Below, in pieces: positions 10,388 through 21,998 of a stretch of DNA of 64,000 nt; position 1 is the first letter of the stretch, and each line of letters begins with the position of its first letter. The position numbers and the translations under genes are program-made. Source of the DNA: Hydrangea macrophylla (Eukaryota > Streptophyta > Magnoliopsida > Cornales > Hydrangeaceae); assembly GCA_033977485.1 (NCBI GenBank), contig CM066987.1, forward strand, positions 84,253,588-84,317,587, read 5' to 3'. The notes under the pieces are model-generated. The model did not search any database. It was not told the origin of the DNA and saw only the letters and a list, made by a program, of their open reading frames with translations.

Positions 10388-10979
10388 TCTATAGTATGAC
10401 CTTGACATTTTTGTTTACAGCTTCAACTGCCCCATTAGTTTGCAACCTGTATGGTGATGACTTATGACAAGTGATTTTATATTCATCAAACAAATCCCTG
10501 ACTTCTGCTTTGAAATGACTTCCATTATGCGAGATGATCTCATATGAGACTCCATAGTGGCAGATGAAGTTTCTTTTGATGAACTTGGCCACTTCCTTGG
10601 CACCTAATTTATTGTAAGATTCAGCTTCAACCCACTTTGTGAAGTAGTCGATGGCTACCAGAATATAATGATTCCCATTCGAGGCTTTTGGAATAATTTT
10701 GCCGCCGATGATATCGATTTCCCGTGTTGACAATGGTCATGGAGAGGTCATAACACAGAGTAGTGATGGTGGTACATGCATTATGTTTGAATGGATCTGG
10801 CACATTTGGCACCTTCTAACTTATTCACAATAATCTTTCTCTAATGTTGTCCAATAGTACCCTTGTCTTACGATCTTCTTAGCTAGCACACGACCATTCA
10901 TGTGTGGACCGCATACCCCTTTGTGTATCTCTTCCATCATCCTTCTGGCGCTCTTCCCAAATAAGCAAGTTAGGTTGTG
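10388..10979 (-). pseudogene. D integrase, copy 2
   Basis: Minus-strand Ty3 integrase. The zinc domain region 10734-10979 shows HKGVCGPHMNGRVLAKKIV and CQMCQIH. The core 10389-10733 shows YILVAIDYFTKWVEA with the first Asp, then SHNGSHF where (T/S)DNG is expected, then GAVEAVNKN with the catalytic Glu. The Asp-to-His change removes one of the three metal ligands. The upstream end is cut by E at 10979. Confidence 0.85.
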
Positions 10980-10984
10980 ACTGT

Positions 10985-11144
10985 TGTTGAGTAACATTAC
11001 ACAATATTATTGAAGGCTTAATCTCACAACTGTGAGACCTCTTTTTTTATAATAACAAAGAAACCAAAAATTATACACAAGTCCCAATACTAATCATAAA
11101 ATATAAAAACATTATAAAACATTAATAACTAATAAAACTCAACA
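10985..11144 (-). repeat. E copy 2, 3' LTR
   Basis: 160 bp, TGTTGAGTAAC to CTCAACA, followed inward by a CTTGAGGGGGG polypurine tract on the minus strand (11145-11155). Confidence 0.93.
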
Positions 11145-11151
11145 CCCCCCC

Positions 11152-11433
11152 TCAAGCTGGTGCGCAGATGTCTCTCATTCCCAGCTTGCTAAGGATAAAG
11201 TGAATCGAACGACTTGCTAGACTCTTTGTGAGGACGTCTACTAGCTGCTCTCCAAACTTGACAAATGGAGTATAAATACTACCACAATTTAGCTTCTCTT
11301 TTATAAAATGTCTGTCAATCACCATGTGTTTTGTCCTATCATGTTGGACGGGATTATGAGCAATGCTAATGGTTGATTTACTATCACAGTACAGTTTCAT
11401 AGAGTCCTTTGGCTCAAACCCCAAATCAGTCAA
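11152..11433 (-). pseudogene. E copy 2 RNase H
   Basis: C-terminal copia RNase H on the minus strand: LYCDSKSTISIAHNPVQHDRTKHM and VDVLTKSLASRSIHF match the usual end of the polyprotein. It is separated from RT by stops in 11434-11604. Confidence 0.82.
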
Positions 11434-11604
11434 AACTATCTAAATCCATAATAACTCACATACTCCCTGTGACATAGCTCTAAACTCGGCCTCTGCACTT
11501 GATCATGCTACCACTGCTTGCTTCTTGCTTCTCCATGTGACCAAATTACCTCCCACAAATGTGCAATACCCCGTAATTGATCTCATATCCATCACTTAAC
11601 CTGC

Positions 11605-12318
11605 TCAAGCTGCATCAGTGTAAGCCTCAACTAGCGTATGACCATTCTTGGTAAAGAACTGTCCCTTCCCTAAGGCTGACTTAAGATATCTCATAATTCT
11701 ATGCTCAGCATCAAGATGAAGTTGTCTAGGAGCATGCATAAATTGACTTATCACACTAACAGCGAAAGCAATATCAGGTCTGTTATGAGCCAAATAGATA
11801 AGTTTCCATACTAATCTCTGATATCTCCCATTTTCAACTGGTTCTCCACTGGGATCATTCCTAAGTTTTATATTTGGGTCCATGGGAGTATCAACTGCTT
11901 TATAACCAAGAAAACCTGCCTCCATTTGGAGATCCAGAACATACTTACGCTGGGATATAAACAACCCTTCCTTGCAGCATGCCACTTCTATTCCCAAAAA
12001 ATATTTCAAATCTCTCAGATCCATAATTTCAAACTCCTTAGCAAGATAGGCCTTCAACTGCTCCATTTCTACTAAGTCATCACCTGTGAGAACTATATCG
12101 TCTACGTAGACTATCAAAGCAGTCAATTTCCCTTGTAAGGAATGCTTGATAAAGAGAGTATGATTGCCTTGGCTTTTTCCGAAACCATACCTAATCATAG
12201 CCTGAGAAAATCTATCGAACCAGGCTCTAGAAGATTGCTTAAGGCCATATAAGGATTTCTGGAGGTGACATACCTTACCTTGTGTCTTACTGTCCTCAAA
12301 CCCTGGAGGAATGTCCAT
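11605..12318 (-). pseudogene. E copy 2 reverse transcriptase (237-codon open block)
   Basis: The longest open RT block of E. It shows KSLYGLKQSSRAWFDRF, the catalytic YVDD (codons at 12097-12108), then YFLGIEVA, LVWKLIYLAHNRPDIAFAV and DAEHRIMRYLKSA. It is a palm-thumb-connection segment without the N-terminal fingers. The first block (12319-12668) is in neighbouring frames, so RT is broken at the fingers-palm junction. Confidence 0.88.
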
Positions 12319-12668
12319 TTACACTTCTTCTTCTAAGTCATCATGCAGAAATGCATTCTTGGCATCAAACTGATGCAAGGGCCATTCCAGATTTCCTGCT
12401 AGTGACAAAAGGATCCTAATGGAGTTCATTTTTGCACCTGGGGAAAATGTCTCTTGGTAATCAACCCCATATGTCTGAGTAAAGCCCTTAGCAACAAGTC
12501 TGGCTTTGTATCTCTCAACAGTCCCATCTGCATTATGTTCACAGTGAATACCCACTTGCATCCTATCGTCTTTTTACCTCGAGGTAACTCTTCTAATTTT
12601 AATGTCTCATTTTTGTGAAGAGCTTTCATCTCTTCAACCATGGCATTCTTCAAATTAGGATTAGGCAA
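12319..12668 (-). pseudogene. E copy 2 reverse transcriptase N-terminal block
   Basis: KWVFTVN and [21 protein letters not shown] with [10 protein letters not shown], in two overlapping frames joined by a frameshift near 12550. This is the fingers subdomain of the RT that continues at 12318. Confidence 0.82.
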
Positions 12669-12707
12669 AGCTTCCTGAACATGGTTAGGAATAGACGCAG
12701 AATCAAT

Positions 12708-13127
12708 TTATAACACAAAGGCCCTATATGGTGGAGACAGATGGGAGTATGAAACAAAATTTAAAAGAGGATGTTTAGTATAACCTCTAGTTCCCTTTCG
12801 CAAGGAAATAGGCATGTCTAAATCATCATCATCAGATGGATCAACAATAATGGGTATTGGAGAATTAGTAATAAAGGGAGAGGAAAGACCTGAATCATCT
12901 TCACTAGAAGAAGGCAACTGAAGTGGGATTGGAGAGATGTGCCTTTTTTCTGCTGCCCCAAAAATATGTCTCCTCTTATCCTTGGTATATGTTAACAATT
13001 CCTTACCTTCTCTCTTTTCCTCTCTTTTTCTTCCTCTCCCTCTTCCTCTCCTTTTTTTCCTCATCCTCTCTTTTTTCTTCCTCTTCCTCTTCTTCTCTAG
13101 ATATAGGGAAGGGAATAATGAAAGTGG
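12708..13127 (-). pseudogene. E copy 2 integrase-RT linker
   Basis: Ser/Asp-rich linker (SSSEDDSGLSSPF) and a Lys/Glu/Arg-rich stretch from the CT-rich tract 13015-13100. Low-complexity coding; no catalytic residues. Confidence 0.65.
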
Positions 13128-13149
13128 GCCCCAAAAATATGTCTCCTCT
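13128..13149. other. Deletion junction with templated filler in E copy 2
   Basis: Relative to copy 1, about 920 bp are missing here. The junction holds 22 bases identical to 12955-12976 (core ccccaaaaatatgtctcctc), some 150 bp to the left, with no counterpart at the same place in copy 1. This fits double-strand break repair with copied filler. Confidence 0.85.
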
Positions 13150-13228
13150 AGGTATAGGATGAGCTGTTTGTGTCAAGTTTCCCTGTGTGTCACCCTCTGG
13201 CAATAGAAAATACAGGTCATTCTCCTCT

Positions 13229-13690
13229 CTACCACTGCCAATCACCTTCTTCATGGAGAGATCCTGAAAGACACAATGAGACGGAAAAAAAAGTGACACT
13301 ACAGTTAAGATCATGAGCAATACGAGTAATGGATAAGAGATTAGTAGAGAAATTAGGAACATGAAGTATCGAAGATAAAGGTATTGAATTAGAAATTTTA
13401 ATTACACCTTTAACAGAAATGGCTGAAAGAGAACCATCGGCAGTTCTAACTTTCTCTATACCAGAACTTGGGGTATAAGTAGAGAAGACAGAGGAAAGAC
13501 TGGTCATGTGATCGGAAGCTCCAGAGTCAATAATCCATGGTTGACTAGAATTAGCATGTAAAGCATGTGAAAAATTAGCAACAATACCTGTCTGGGAAAA
13601 AGAAGTAGTTGCAGTCGGAGTGTTCAACTGAGCCATAATGCGGCGGAGAGTTTCGATATCAGCACTACTGATGCTTCCCGATGCTGGAGA
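13229..13690 (-). pseudogene. E copy 2 aspartic protease
   Basis: WIIDSGASDHMTSL and ILHVPNFSTNLLSITRIA, practically identical to copy 1. The active-site DSG is present; the downstream integrase is gone. Confidence 0.85.
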
Positions 13691-13733
13691 AGGAGATGCG
13701 ACAAGATTATCGTTTTCCTTAGAAGGAAATGAC

Positions 13734-14712
13734 TCAGTAGACAATGAGCTTATGTAGGGCCACCATGATGTCCACCATGACGTCCACTCCCAGGTCCCCT
13801 GGAAGAGGGAGGATGTCCGTGAAGCCTCCAACATGTCTCTCGAGTGTGCCCGAGACGATTGCAATGATCATACCAAGGTCTATTATTGTTGTTGTCACGT
13901 CGCATATACTGGGAATCTCTCTCAGGAATAAAGAACTTGTCACCCTTTTGATTAGAGGATACCAAGGCTGACCTATCAGTCGATGGAGGAGGCAACATAA
14001 CAGAACGATGACTTTCCTCATCTTGCACAATAGAAAATGCGTCTAGAAGAGATGGAAGAGGAACAATACCCAAAATACTACCACAAACTGGGTCAAACTC
14101 AGCCTTAAGACCAGCTAGAAACTTGAAGAGTCTTTCCCCTTCAATATACTTCTAAAAATCCACTGCATTAGTTGGATTAGATGGTTGAAATGTGATTAAA
14201 TGATCAAGGCATTTCCAAAGAGAGCCTAGAGTGGTGAAATACTAGAGAGTAGTGTGTTCCCCATGAACTTCATCCTGAATTGCTCTTCAAAGCTCATACA
14301 CTTTGGCAAAATTCCATTGACGGGAATATGTCTCTGCTAAACTATCCCAAATATCTTTGGTCGTGCCCGTAGATAAGAACGGATCTGCGAGTTCGAGTTC
14401 CATAGAATGAACGAGCCAACTTATTACTAGAAAGTTATCACCTTCCCACTTGAGATATGTCGGATCATCATAATTAGGGGCCTTGACTGAGCCATCCACA
14501 TATCTAAATTTGAATCGACTACGGAGCCATAAAGTTACCGACTGGGACCATGAGAGATAATTAGCACCATTGAACAAAACAGTGGTGATTTTAGAACCCG
14601 AGTTCTCAGTAAGGTATGATTGTCTCTCGTTACCCATAGAAGAACCTGAAGAAGCGGCAATAGATTTCTCTGGTGTCACACCTTCTTGGGATATGATGAA
14701 GGGTGTAGACAC
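13734..14712 (-). pseudogene. E copy 2 gag
   Basis: Gag N-terminal domain at 14287-14712 (LFNGANYLSWSQSVTLWLRSR) and zinc-knuckle region at 13750-14073 (WYDHCNRLGHTRETCWRLHG, first Cys replaced by Tyr as in copy 1). The shared Cys-to-Tyr change predates the duplication. Frameshifted in the middle; the first codon is GTG. Confidence 0.82.
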
Positions 14713-14861
14713 AAAGAATGATAGAAAGGATGGTGGTCAAGGGAAGCATAAGATTACCCGATCTAGTTAAAGAACATAGATCCGCTTAGAGATTGAAGAT
14801 GAGCAAATTAGGAGTAGATAGTGTTCTCAACAAATTATTACGGCTAGGTGTGAAAAGTGTT

Positions 14862-15037
14862 GCATGAACAGTAACTCAATAAAAAGTGCTACGATGAACA
14901 GTAACTCAATGAACAGTAAATTGATGAATAGTATTGTGATGAATAGTGTTGTGATGAACAGTGCGCGATGAACAGTGTTGCGATGAACAGTGCTTGATGA
15001 ACACTAACTTTGCAATGAACAGTAACTTCATGATGAA
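14862..15037. repeat. ATGAACAGT leader repeats of E, copy 2
   Basis: The same degenerate gatgaacagt array as at 6078-6240, between gag and the 5' LTR, with unit-level differences. Confidence 0.85.
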
Positions 15038-15118
15038 ACTCTCGTTGGGTTGGCTAGGGTTAGGGTGGCAGCTGATGGTGGTGATGGTAGGCGGTTGATG
15101 AACAGTAATTTAGGGAGG

Positions 15119-15129
15119 CTCTGATACCA
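15119..15129 (-). other. E copy 2 primer-binding site
   Basis: TGGTATCAGAG on the minus strand directly after the 5' LTR; initiator Met-tRNA type. Confidence 0.92.
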
Positions 15130-15289
15130 TGTTGAATTACATTACACAATATTATTGAAGGCTTAATCTCTCAACTGTGAGACCTCTTTATTTAAAATAA
15201 CAAAGGAACCAATAATTACACGCAAGTTCCTATACTAATCATAAAATACAAAAACATTATAAAACATTAATAACTAATAAAACTCAACA
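15130..15289 (-). repeat. E copy 2, 5' LTR
   Basis: 160 bp, TGTTGAATTAC to CTCAACA, followed by the unmutated target duplication accgt at 15290-15294. Confidence 0.93.
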
Positions 15290-15294
15290 ACCGT

Positions 15295-16076
15295 TATACC
15301 CTTTCTTCAACAATTTTCCCCCACAGATGATGAATTGCGTAGCGAATCTTTGAATTATTCTTTTGTCCTTCTCAGTAGACTCTTGGGGATACACTCCCTT
15401 TTCTATGAAGTCGTATATATCTTGGTACCACAGTGCTTCTTTTTCTTCTTTCTCAATTACGGTGATCATGTTGAATGATGGCTCATATCTTTGTTCGATT
15501 ACCACATGCATCATCTAGGTAGAAGAATGCTACACTCTTGAACCGTTTCTTGAGTCCATCCAGATGATCGTGGTAGGGTTTCATCCTTTTTTCTTTTACC
15601 TTCCATGCCCCTCTAGCTTGTGATACAATGAGGTTTGAATTTCCGAAGACATCCAATCTTTGAACCTTTAATTCTATGGCTGCTTCCATTCCCAAGATGC
15701 ACGCCTCATATTCAGTGGTATTTTTGGTAGAGTTATAGTTGAGCTTGACTGCCAATAATGTGTGGTCACCATTAGGTGATACCAGAATCATTCCTACTCC
15801 GTAGCCTTTCATGTTGGCTACCTCATCAAAGTATAACTTCCACTTCTCTTCTTTAACTTCCATGATATTCTCATCCAGGAATGGGAAGTCTCCACTTTTT
15901 TCAAAACCAAGAGCATGTTCAGCAAGATGCTCAGCTATAGTTCTCCCTTTTACCGACTTGCTTGTTACATATTTGATATCGAATTTAGCTAGTAGAAGTA
16001 ACCAACAGAATATGCGACCGATTAGGGAGGTTTTTTCAAGGAGGTATTTTAGAGGATCCCTGCGAGATAAAAGCAT
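15295..16076 (-). pseudogene. D archaeal-type RNase H and integrase tether, copy 2
   Basis: 15483-16076 reads on the minus strand EKWKLYFDEVANMKGYGVG, SPNGDHTLLAVKL, TTEYEACILGMEAAIEL, VFGNSNLIVSQARGAW. This is the additional RNase H seen between the regular RNase H and integrase in Tat elements. The usual YFDGA is YFDEV and GDSNL is GNSNL, so two acidic catalytic positions look lost. 15295-15514 is the tether to integrase (ALWYQDIYDFIEKGVYPQ), cut by E. Confidence 0.85.
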
Positions 16077-16100
16077 ACCCGAAAAGGCTAATACATAGTG

Positions 16101-16361
16101 TCAAAGTCGGCAAGTACACCAAAGTAAAGCCCAACATGTTTTCTTGAGGGTAGAGTAGTTGAGCTCATACCCAGTCATCCTTTTTCTAAGGTAATAAATG
16201 GCTTTTTTGGAGGGGATTTCTTCTCCTTCTTGGGCTAGCATACAACCCATGGCATTTTCATCGACGGATAAGTAAAGAAACAAGGACTTATAAAGGGTTG
16301 GTGGTAAAAGGACAGGTGGATTTTGGAGGTAGACTTTTATTTTGTCGAAGGCTGCTTGGCA
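16101..16361 (-). pseudogene. D regular RNase H
   Basis: LYLSVDENAMGCMLAQEG, then KAIYYLRKRMTGYELNYSTLKKTCWAL on the minus strand matches the Ty3-type RNase H that follows RT. The duplication breakpoint of copy 1 (16212 in this copy) falls inside it. Confidence 0.82.
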
Positions 16362-17138
16362 TTAGTCATCCCATTGGAACTTCTCTCCTTTCCTCAGTAG
16401 TCGAAACAAGGGATCACACATAGTTGTAAGTGTAGAGATGAAGCGGCTGATGAATTGGATTCTCCAAAGAAACCCTCGTACTTCTTTCTTATTCTGTGGC
16501 AAAGCCATTTCTAAAATCGCCTTGATTTTGGAAGGATCGACCTCTATCCCCCTTTGTGTGATGAGAAAACCCAGGAGCTTCCCAGAGGTCACACCAAAAG
16601 TGCATTTCTTTAGATTCAATCTCATCTTGTATCTGCGCAATCTTTTGAAGAATTTTTCCAGCGCTATCAAGTGTCTTTCTCTATCCTTGGATTTCACGAT
16701 CATGTCATCCACGTACACCTCAACTTCTTTGCAAATCATATTATGTAGCAGGATGGTAGCGACCCTTTGGTAAGTTACCCCGGTGTTCTTGAGCCTGAAA
16801 GGCATTACCCTATAATAGTAAGTCCCCCATAGTGTGGTGAACGTCATCTTTTCCCGATCTTTCGGTGCCATTAAAATCTGGTTGTACCCTGAGAAACTAT
16901 CCATACATGACAATAGCTCATGACCTGTAGTGTTATCTACTAGAATGTCGATGTGGGGAAATGGGAAATCATCCTTTGGACTGGCTTTATTTAGATCGCA
17001 GAAGTCAACACACACACGAACTTTTTCATCCTTCTTGGGGACCGGCATGATGTTGAAAACCATTTTGGATACTCTGTGACAATGATGAATCCTACCTTGA
17101 ACTATTTCTCTACCTCTTCTTTGACCTTGAGTGCCCAT
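16362..17138 (-). pseudogene. D reverse transcriptase
   Basis: A Ty3-type RT open for about 230 codons: KVRVCVDFCDLNKASPKDDF, PHIDILVDNTTGHELLSCMD, SGYNQILMAPKDREKMTF, then VEVYVDDMIVKSK with the catalytic YVDD (codons at 16704-16715), and LNLKKCTFGVTSGKLLGFL. The first about 25 residues are out of frame with the family, so a frameshift lies near 17060. Tat-like by context. Confidence 0.9.
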
Positions 17139-17161
17139 TCTGGCCTCATGCGCTTAAGTTT

Positions 17162-17967
17162 CTACTTAATGGGTTTAGAATTGGGGAGAAGGGGAATATG
17201 ATGTTGGACTATGTCGGGATCGGCCCCAGGTATATCGTCATAAGACCAAGCAAAAACATCTTTGAATTCTTTTAGCAAAAGAGTCAATTTTTCTTTTTCT
17301 TCTTTATAAAGCATTGAGCCAATTTGTACAATTTGTGGATTATCATTTTCACCTAGATTAATCGATAAAGTATCTTTAATTATTTCATAAGCATATGATT
17401 TTTCAATTAGTTGTTTAAGTTCAATTGGGAGATCCTCAGAGGGATCTGTGCATTCACAAGTGTTTGACAGAGAGGAGTAAGCAGAATCATCTTTCATTTC
17501 ATTCATAATAGGCGGAGTGATTACATCAGACAATGGTGGGCCCACAGCGGCCGACATTGGTACAAACTTGATAATTGGAAATACAAACTTCGGGGGAATA
17601 GGGAGGCACAGACAGATGACTCTACAACTTGGTTGCTCAGACCCTCCTCAGTTGGCATGGTTTGATCATCTTGGCTCTTGGCCCTCTTTCCTTCCTTTTA
17701 TTCAGCAAATTTTTCCCATATTTTCTCAATAGCTTTGGTATCCAGATACTTTAACCAATCTTCCCCTAGGGTTTTGACAACTTCTTTCGGATAGAATGGA
17801 TCCTCATAAGGGAGCCTCTCGCAATCAACGAAGATCTCAATTCCAGGATACCTATTTCTGGTGGTCTGATGGATCCAAGGCTCAGAAAATCCAAAATATG
17901 AGAAGTCATCTCGTTCTTTGATGAACTGCCCGTTTAGGGTTTTGCAGTATGGTAGAAGACTTCTCAT
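17162..17967 (-). pseudogene. D protease-RT linker
   Basis: 17162-17557 contains KDVFAWSYDDIPGADPDIVQHHIPL, the conserved N-terminal extension of Tat RTs. 17698-17967 (EIFVDCERLPYEDPFYPKEV) is a linker in another frame. No catalytic residues. Confidence 0.75.
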
Positions 17968-18199
17968 TCTTTTCTTTCATGGCTTTTGTAGCTCAATGTC
18001 TTTTCCAATGGGCTCATATCCCAATCCAAAGGTGCCTTGTTGTCCTTTAATCTGGGGGAACTCATGGATTCCTTGTTGACATCGGCCAAACCCATTCCAG
18101 GGAAATAGTTCATTTTACGAATGATATTGACAACTGCAGAGTGGATCTCAGGGAACTTGTCTTCATCATAATTATACGGACTTCTTCCATGGAGAATCC

Positions 18200-19068
18200 T
18201 TCAATTTCCCCTTCTTACAATTTCAGTATTTGGATTTCAAAGACGGGAGCGTAGCTTGGAAAGGCTTCATTTCCCCAACTATTGCCAAAGATGATTTTTA
18301 CCTTTTTCTCATGAATGTACTTAATCATTTGGTGCACAGTAAATGATACAACTTTGTTGACATGCAACCAGGGCCTCCCAATTAACAAATTGAATGAAGC
18401 AGGGATATCCATGATTTGGAAAAATTTTGTGCAAACTAGAGATCCTACTTGGAGTTAGAGATAAACAATCCCCATCATAGTTCTCTTGGTGTTTTCATAA
18501 GCCCTCACAATTTGCACAGATGAAGTGATGTCCCGGATATCAACCCCAAGGCGGTGGCGGTTCTCAGAGTACAAACATTCAAAGCAAAACATGTATCAAC
18601 CAAGCAGAATGACATTTATTGCCCTTTGCATCCAACACTGATATATAGAGCTTTATTGTGTGCAGACCCTTTCGGTAGTCGGTCTTCATCGAAAAATGTA
18701 ATGCTTGGATCAGGGGTGAGCATGCCTAAAAAAGCCACCATATCTTCCGGTGCAAGGTCGATGGGGACCTCGATCCCAGCTAAGGCATTCAACACGGCTC
18801 GCCTATGCTTATTGGATGTTACCATGATGTCCCACATTGAGAGATGTGCTGGGGTTTTTGTTAGCTGCTTTATCAGCTCATTGTCCTCTTCGATGATCTC
18901 ATCCATCTTTCCCTTTCCCTTGACTTTGATTGGCCCTTTCTCGACGGATTCAGTGACAGGCTGTGGAGGCTGATAATGATGACCTGACCTAGTCAGATGA
19001 TCAATCTCGACAGGAGTAGGTCCTTCTATAGTCCCATCTTCTTTGAACCAGTCATAATCTATTCCCAC
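18200..19068 (-). pseudogene. D gag C-terminus and protease region
   Basis: 18616-19068 has the Tat gag-protease junction pattern (ELIKQLTKTPAHLSMWDIM, HRRAVLNALAG) and ends ALYISVGCKGQ, where protease begins. 18215-18412 (ASFNLLIGRPWLHVNKVVSF) is the C-terminal end of the retropepsin fold. The active-site segment between them (18420-18600) is out of frame with stops. Confidence 0.78.
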
Positions 19069-19307
19069 AAATGGTTTCTCTAGCTCATTCTAGATAGAGG
19101 CATCACTTTCATCGTTAGGATCATTTCATTTGAGGTCTACTACCCCTAGATCATGTTCTTCTAGGAAGAACAAATCTTGTTCATCATCTAGATGCTACTG
19201 CCATTCATTATCCACCCCTTCAATCAGATGGATTTTCCTAAACTCTAGGATGTTAATGAGGGATAAGGGACGTCCTAAGGGGGTGATATATGTGACAGGG
19301 TTGAAGG

Positions 19308-20573
19308 CTACAGGGTCAGACTCAATAAGGCTGATATTTTGGTGGTTAGTAAGGGATTTTGGGTAACATAGGGCTGCTTTGGTGGTGGCTCGATGATATT
19401 CTGGTCAATGAGGTCTTGGATATCGTGATAGTGGTGCATGTAATCATTATTGTTGTGGCCAAGGGCATAGTGGTAGGCGCAGTGCTTGGACATGTCACAA
19501 CTTAGTGGTGGTGGGGTGTTTCGTGGTTCGAGTAATTGGAGATTGCCTTTCTTGAGGAGGTGGTCTAAGGCTAAGGAGAGGGGGATTTCTAGCTTTGCAA
19601 AGTTACGGGGAGGCTTTTTCTGGAATGGGCGATTGGAGGTGTTGGCTTGGTTAGGGGACTGGTATGGCCTGAGGGGATATGGTATGGGTTGGCTGCTAAG
19701 GGCATTGACATCTGAGGGGTTCCAGGAGTAATGGGGTCTTTTTGACTGGATTGGAGGCTCTTCTTTCTTAATCTTTCCTTCCCTGATGGCGTCTTTGATC
19801 CGAGTTCCCACTTCAAATAGCTCTTCAAAGGTGGAGATGGACTGATAGAACAATTTCTCATGGTAGAGTGGTTGCAGATTCTGGATTAGCATTCTCACCT
19901 GTTCTTTTTCAATTAACCGATGAGTCATTTGGGCCACTTTGTTCATCCACCTACTCAGAAATGTAGCAAATGATTCATTGTTATTTTGTCGGGTAGTTTC
20001 CAAATCCCTGATGGTGACATCAAGGTCTTTGTTATAGGAATAGTGATCGACAAATACCTAAACAATTTCTTCTCGCGATCGAGTTTTGGAAGCTTCTAAG
20101 GTTAGGAACCATGATAGTGCGGACTTTGCAAGAGTTTATAGGAATAACATTGCGATGTGTTCATGGGTGCAGCCGATCGATTGGAAAATGATCATACATA
20201 GCTTCACATGACTTTTCGGATTCCCAATTCCATCGAAATGGTCAATGGCAAGCATCTTGAAATTCTCTGACAGTTTCAGCTTAACAAGCTCAAAAAGGCC
20301 TTCCAGATCTAGCATGTAGTCATTAATCCCTTTGCTTTTCCTCAGTATGCTTTCTACCTTATCAACCTTGTCCATTTTCTCTTGGAATTTCTTCTCATAC
20401 GTAGGCAGCGGGACCCCTTGAAACCATTCTTCTTCTCTGCCATCCTCGTGTACAGGGATAGGAGGTGGTATGAACCCTGGTGGTGGTGGTGGTGGCATAA
20501 ACCCTGGTGGTGGTGGTGGGAACCCAGGTGGGTACTGTGGCCGCTGCTAGTTCAATTCCTCCATGAATTTTAG
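19308..20573 (-). pseudogene. D gag
   Basis: Minus-strand gag in two pieces. 20136-20498 begins with a Pro-rich stretch (MPPPPPPGFIPPP) and has HFDGIGNPKSHVKLC. 19308-20003 has NNNESFATFLSRWMNKVAQM and a degenerate zinc-knuckle-like HCAYHYALGHNNNDYMHH. A frameshift or stop near 20040 breaks it. The layout matches Tat-type gag upstream of protease. Confidence 0.82.
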
Positions 20574-21039
20574 AACTTAGGCTAGGCTGTCGAATTGCTG
20601 ATTTATGGTTACTCCCAACTCGGTGACCTTGTTTTCTAACTCTTCCTGATTCATGCTGAAATAACTTGGCGGGCTGATCTTGACCAAACGATTGTCTGAA
20701 TTTCTAACCCAAGACGAGGATCCCAGCCGTTTACTTTGGGAATCTATACTGACATAGATTTGAGAGGACTGTATCAGATTCTAACAGTGATGACTTTAAA
20801 TAGACAATGATAGTGATGTTATAAAGTGTGGACTGATTCATGTGTAGACTAACTGAGACAGTGCATGCAGATTGATAGGAATGGTGTATGCAAATGAGAC
20901 AAGCACGCGAATACAGGCCCTAATCTATAGGATGCTCCTACGTCTAATAGATAACAATTAAGCAAGTAAGGTCCTAGCCATATAGAGTGTGCTAACCTTA
21001 TTTTCCAGTATGATCACCATGGGAGAAAGAAGAATTTCT

Positions 21040-21385
21040 AGGATTATTGGGAGATTCTGGGGATTTTCTAGAATTTCTGAGAGTTTTTAGGAGAAACAGG
21101 CATTTCTGGGAGATTTGGATGGAATTTCTGGGCGAAATTGCTCATATCTGGGCAATTTGAATAGAGTTTGTGGGAGAAATTATTTATATCTGGCTATTCT
21201 TGGGATATCTAGACAGAGTTTCTGGGAGAAACTGGTGCATTTTGGGAACTCTGGGAGATTTGGACAGAAATTGGTTATATCTGGGTATTTCTAGGATATC
21301 TGGACAGAGTTTCTGGGAAAATCTGGTTATGTCTGGGTATTTCTGGGATATTTGAACTGAGTTTTTGGATGAAACTGGTTATGTG
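21040..21385. repeat. TCTGGGAGAAA-type leader repeats of D
   Basis: Irregular tandem units built on tttctggga(g/t)a...ggtta(t)atctgggtatttctgggatat...ggacagag, unit about 60 bp, in at least four degenerate copies. Confidence 0.7.
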
Positions 21386-21980
21386 ATGGTGATTATACTA
21401 TCTAGCAAGTTTTTATACTCGTATGTCTTAGGACCAACAAACAAGGTTTACAGTATATATCTTTGTGAATATGGAGCAAACATCCTTGCATGGTGCCTGG
21501 GCAAGTCAACTCAATGTGATTACATATGAGTGATTGCCTTAGGAATCATAAAAAAGAGGTCCTGCCTCATGCCACATAAGCGTCTACACCGCGCAGGTGA
21601 TGCCATCATGGCATACAACAGTTATATCACACTGTCCTATTTGAAAAGGTAAATGAACAGTCCTATGAAAGGTTCTACAGGAATCTATATGCAAAGGTTG
21701 GGTTTAGTCAAAGAGGGTCCATTGACGAGAGTTCCAATATACCGTCAGAGAGACAGTACGAAAGTTTTTACTCTTTTTGATATACCTTGGAAGGTACAAT
21801 ATCAACGGTGACTTATGCCCTAGCACAGTAAGACCTGAACAATGTCAGCGCTGCGTTTCAGACATAGTTTGAGGGGGGAATGCAGGAGTGCAATGCGGTG
21901 AACCAGACATAGTAAAAAGATGATTTTAAAGATACTTCTTATGAGTTAAACCTCTATATTATTTTGTTTTTAAAATAAAA

Positions 21981-21998
21981 TCCCCAGTTGAGTCGCCA
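21981..21998 (-). other. D primer-binding site
   Basis: TGGCGACTCAACTGGGGA on the minus strand, five bases inside the 5' LTR end. An 18-base match to a tRNA 3' end is expected here; which tRNA cannot be fixed without a search. Confidence 0.7.

Larger units (their letters stand above)
10985..15289 (-). mobile_element. Ty1/copia element E, copy 2 (integrase deleted)
   Basis: The second copy of E in the same position of D, 4.3 kb. LTRs are 10985-11144 and 15130-15289; flanks are actgt (10980-10984) and accgt (15290-15294). It is 924 bp shorter than copy 1, mainly because integrase and the pre-integrase domain are missing at 13128-13149. The left flank differs from copy 1's by a different CpG transition (accgt to actgt), which shows that the two E copies share one insertion event. 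Confidence 0.93.
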
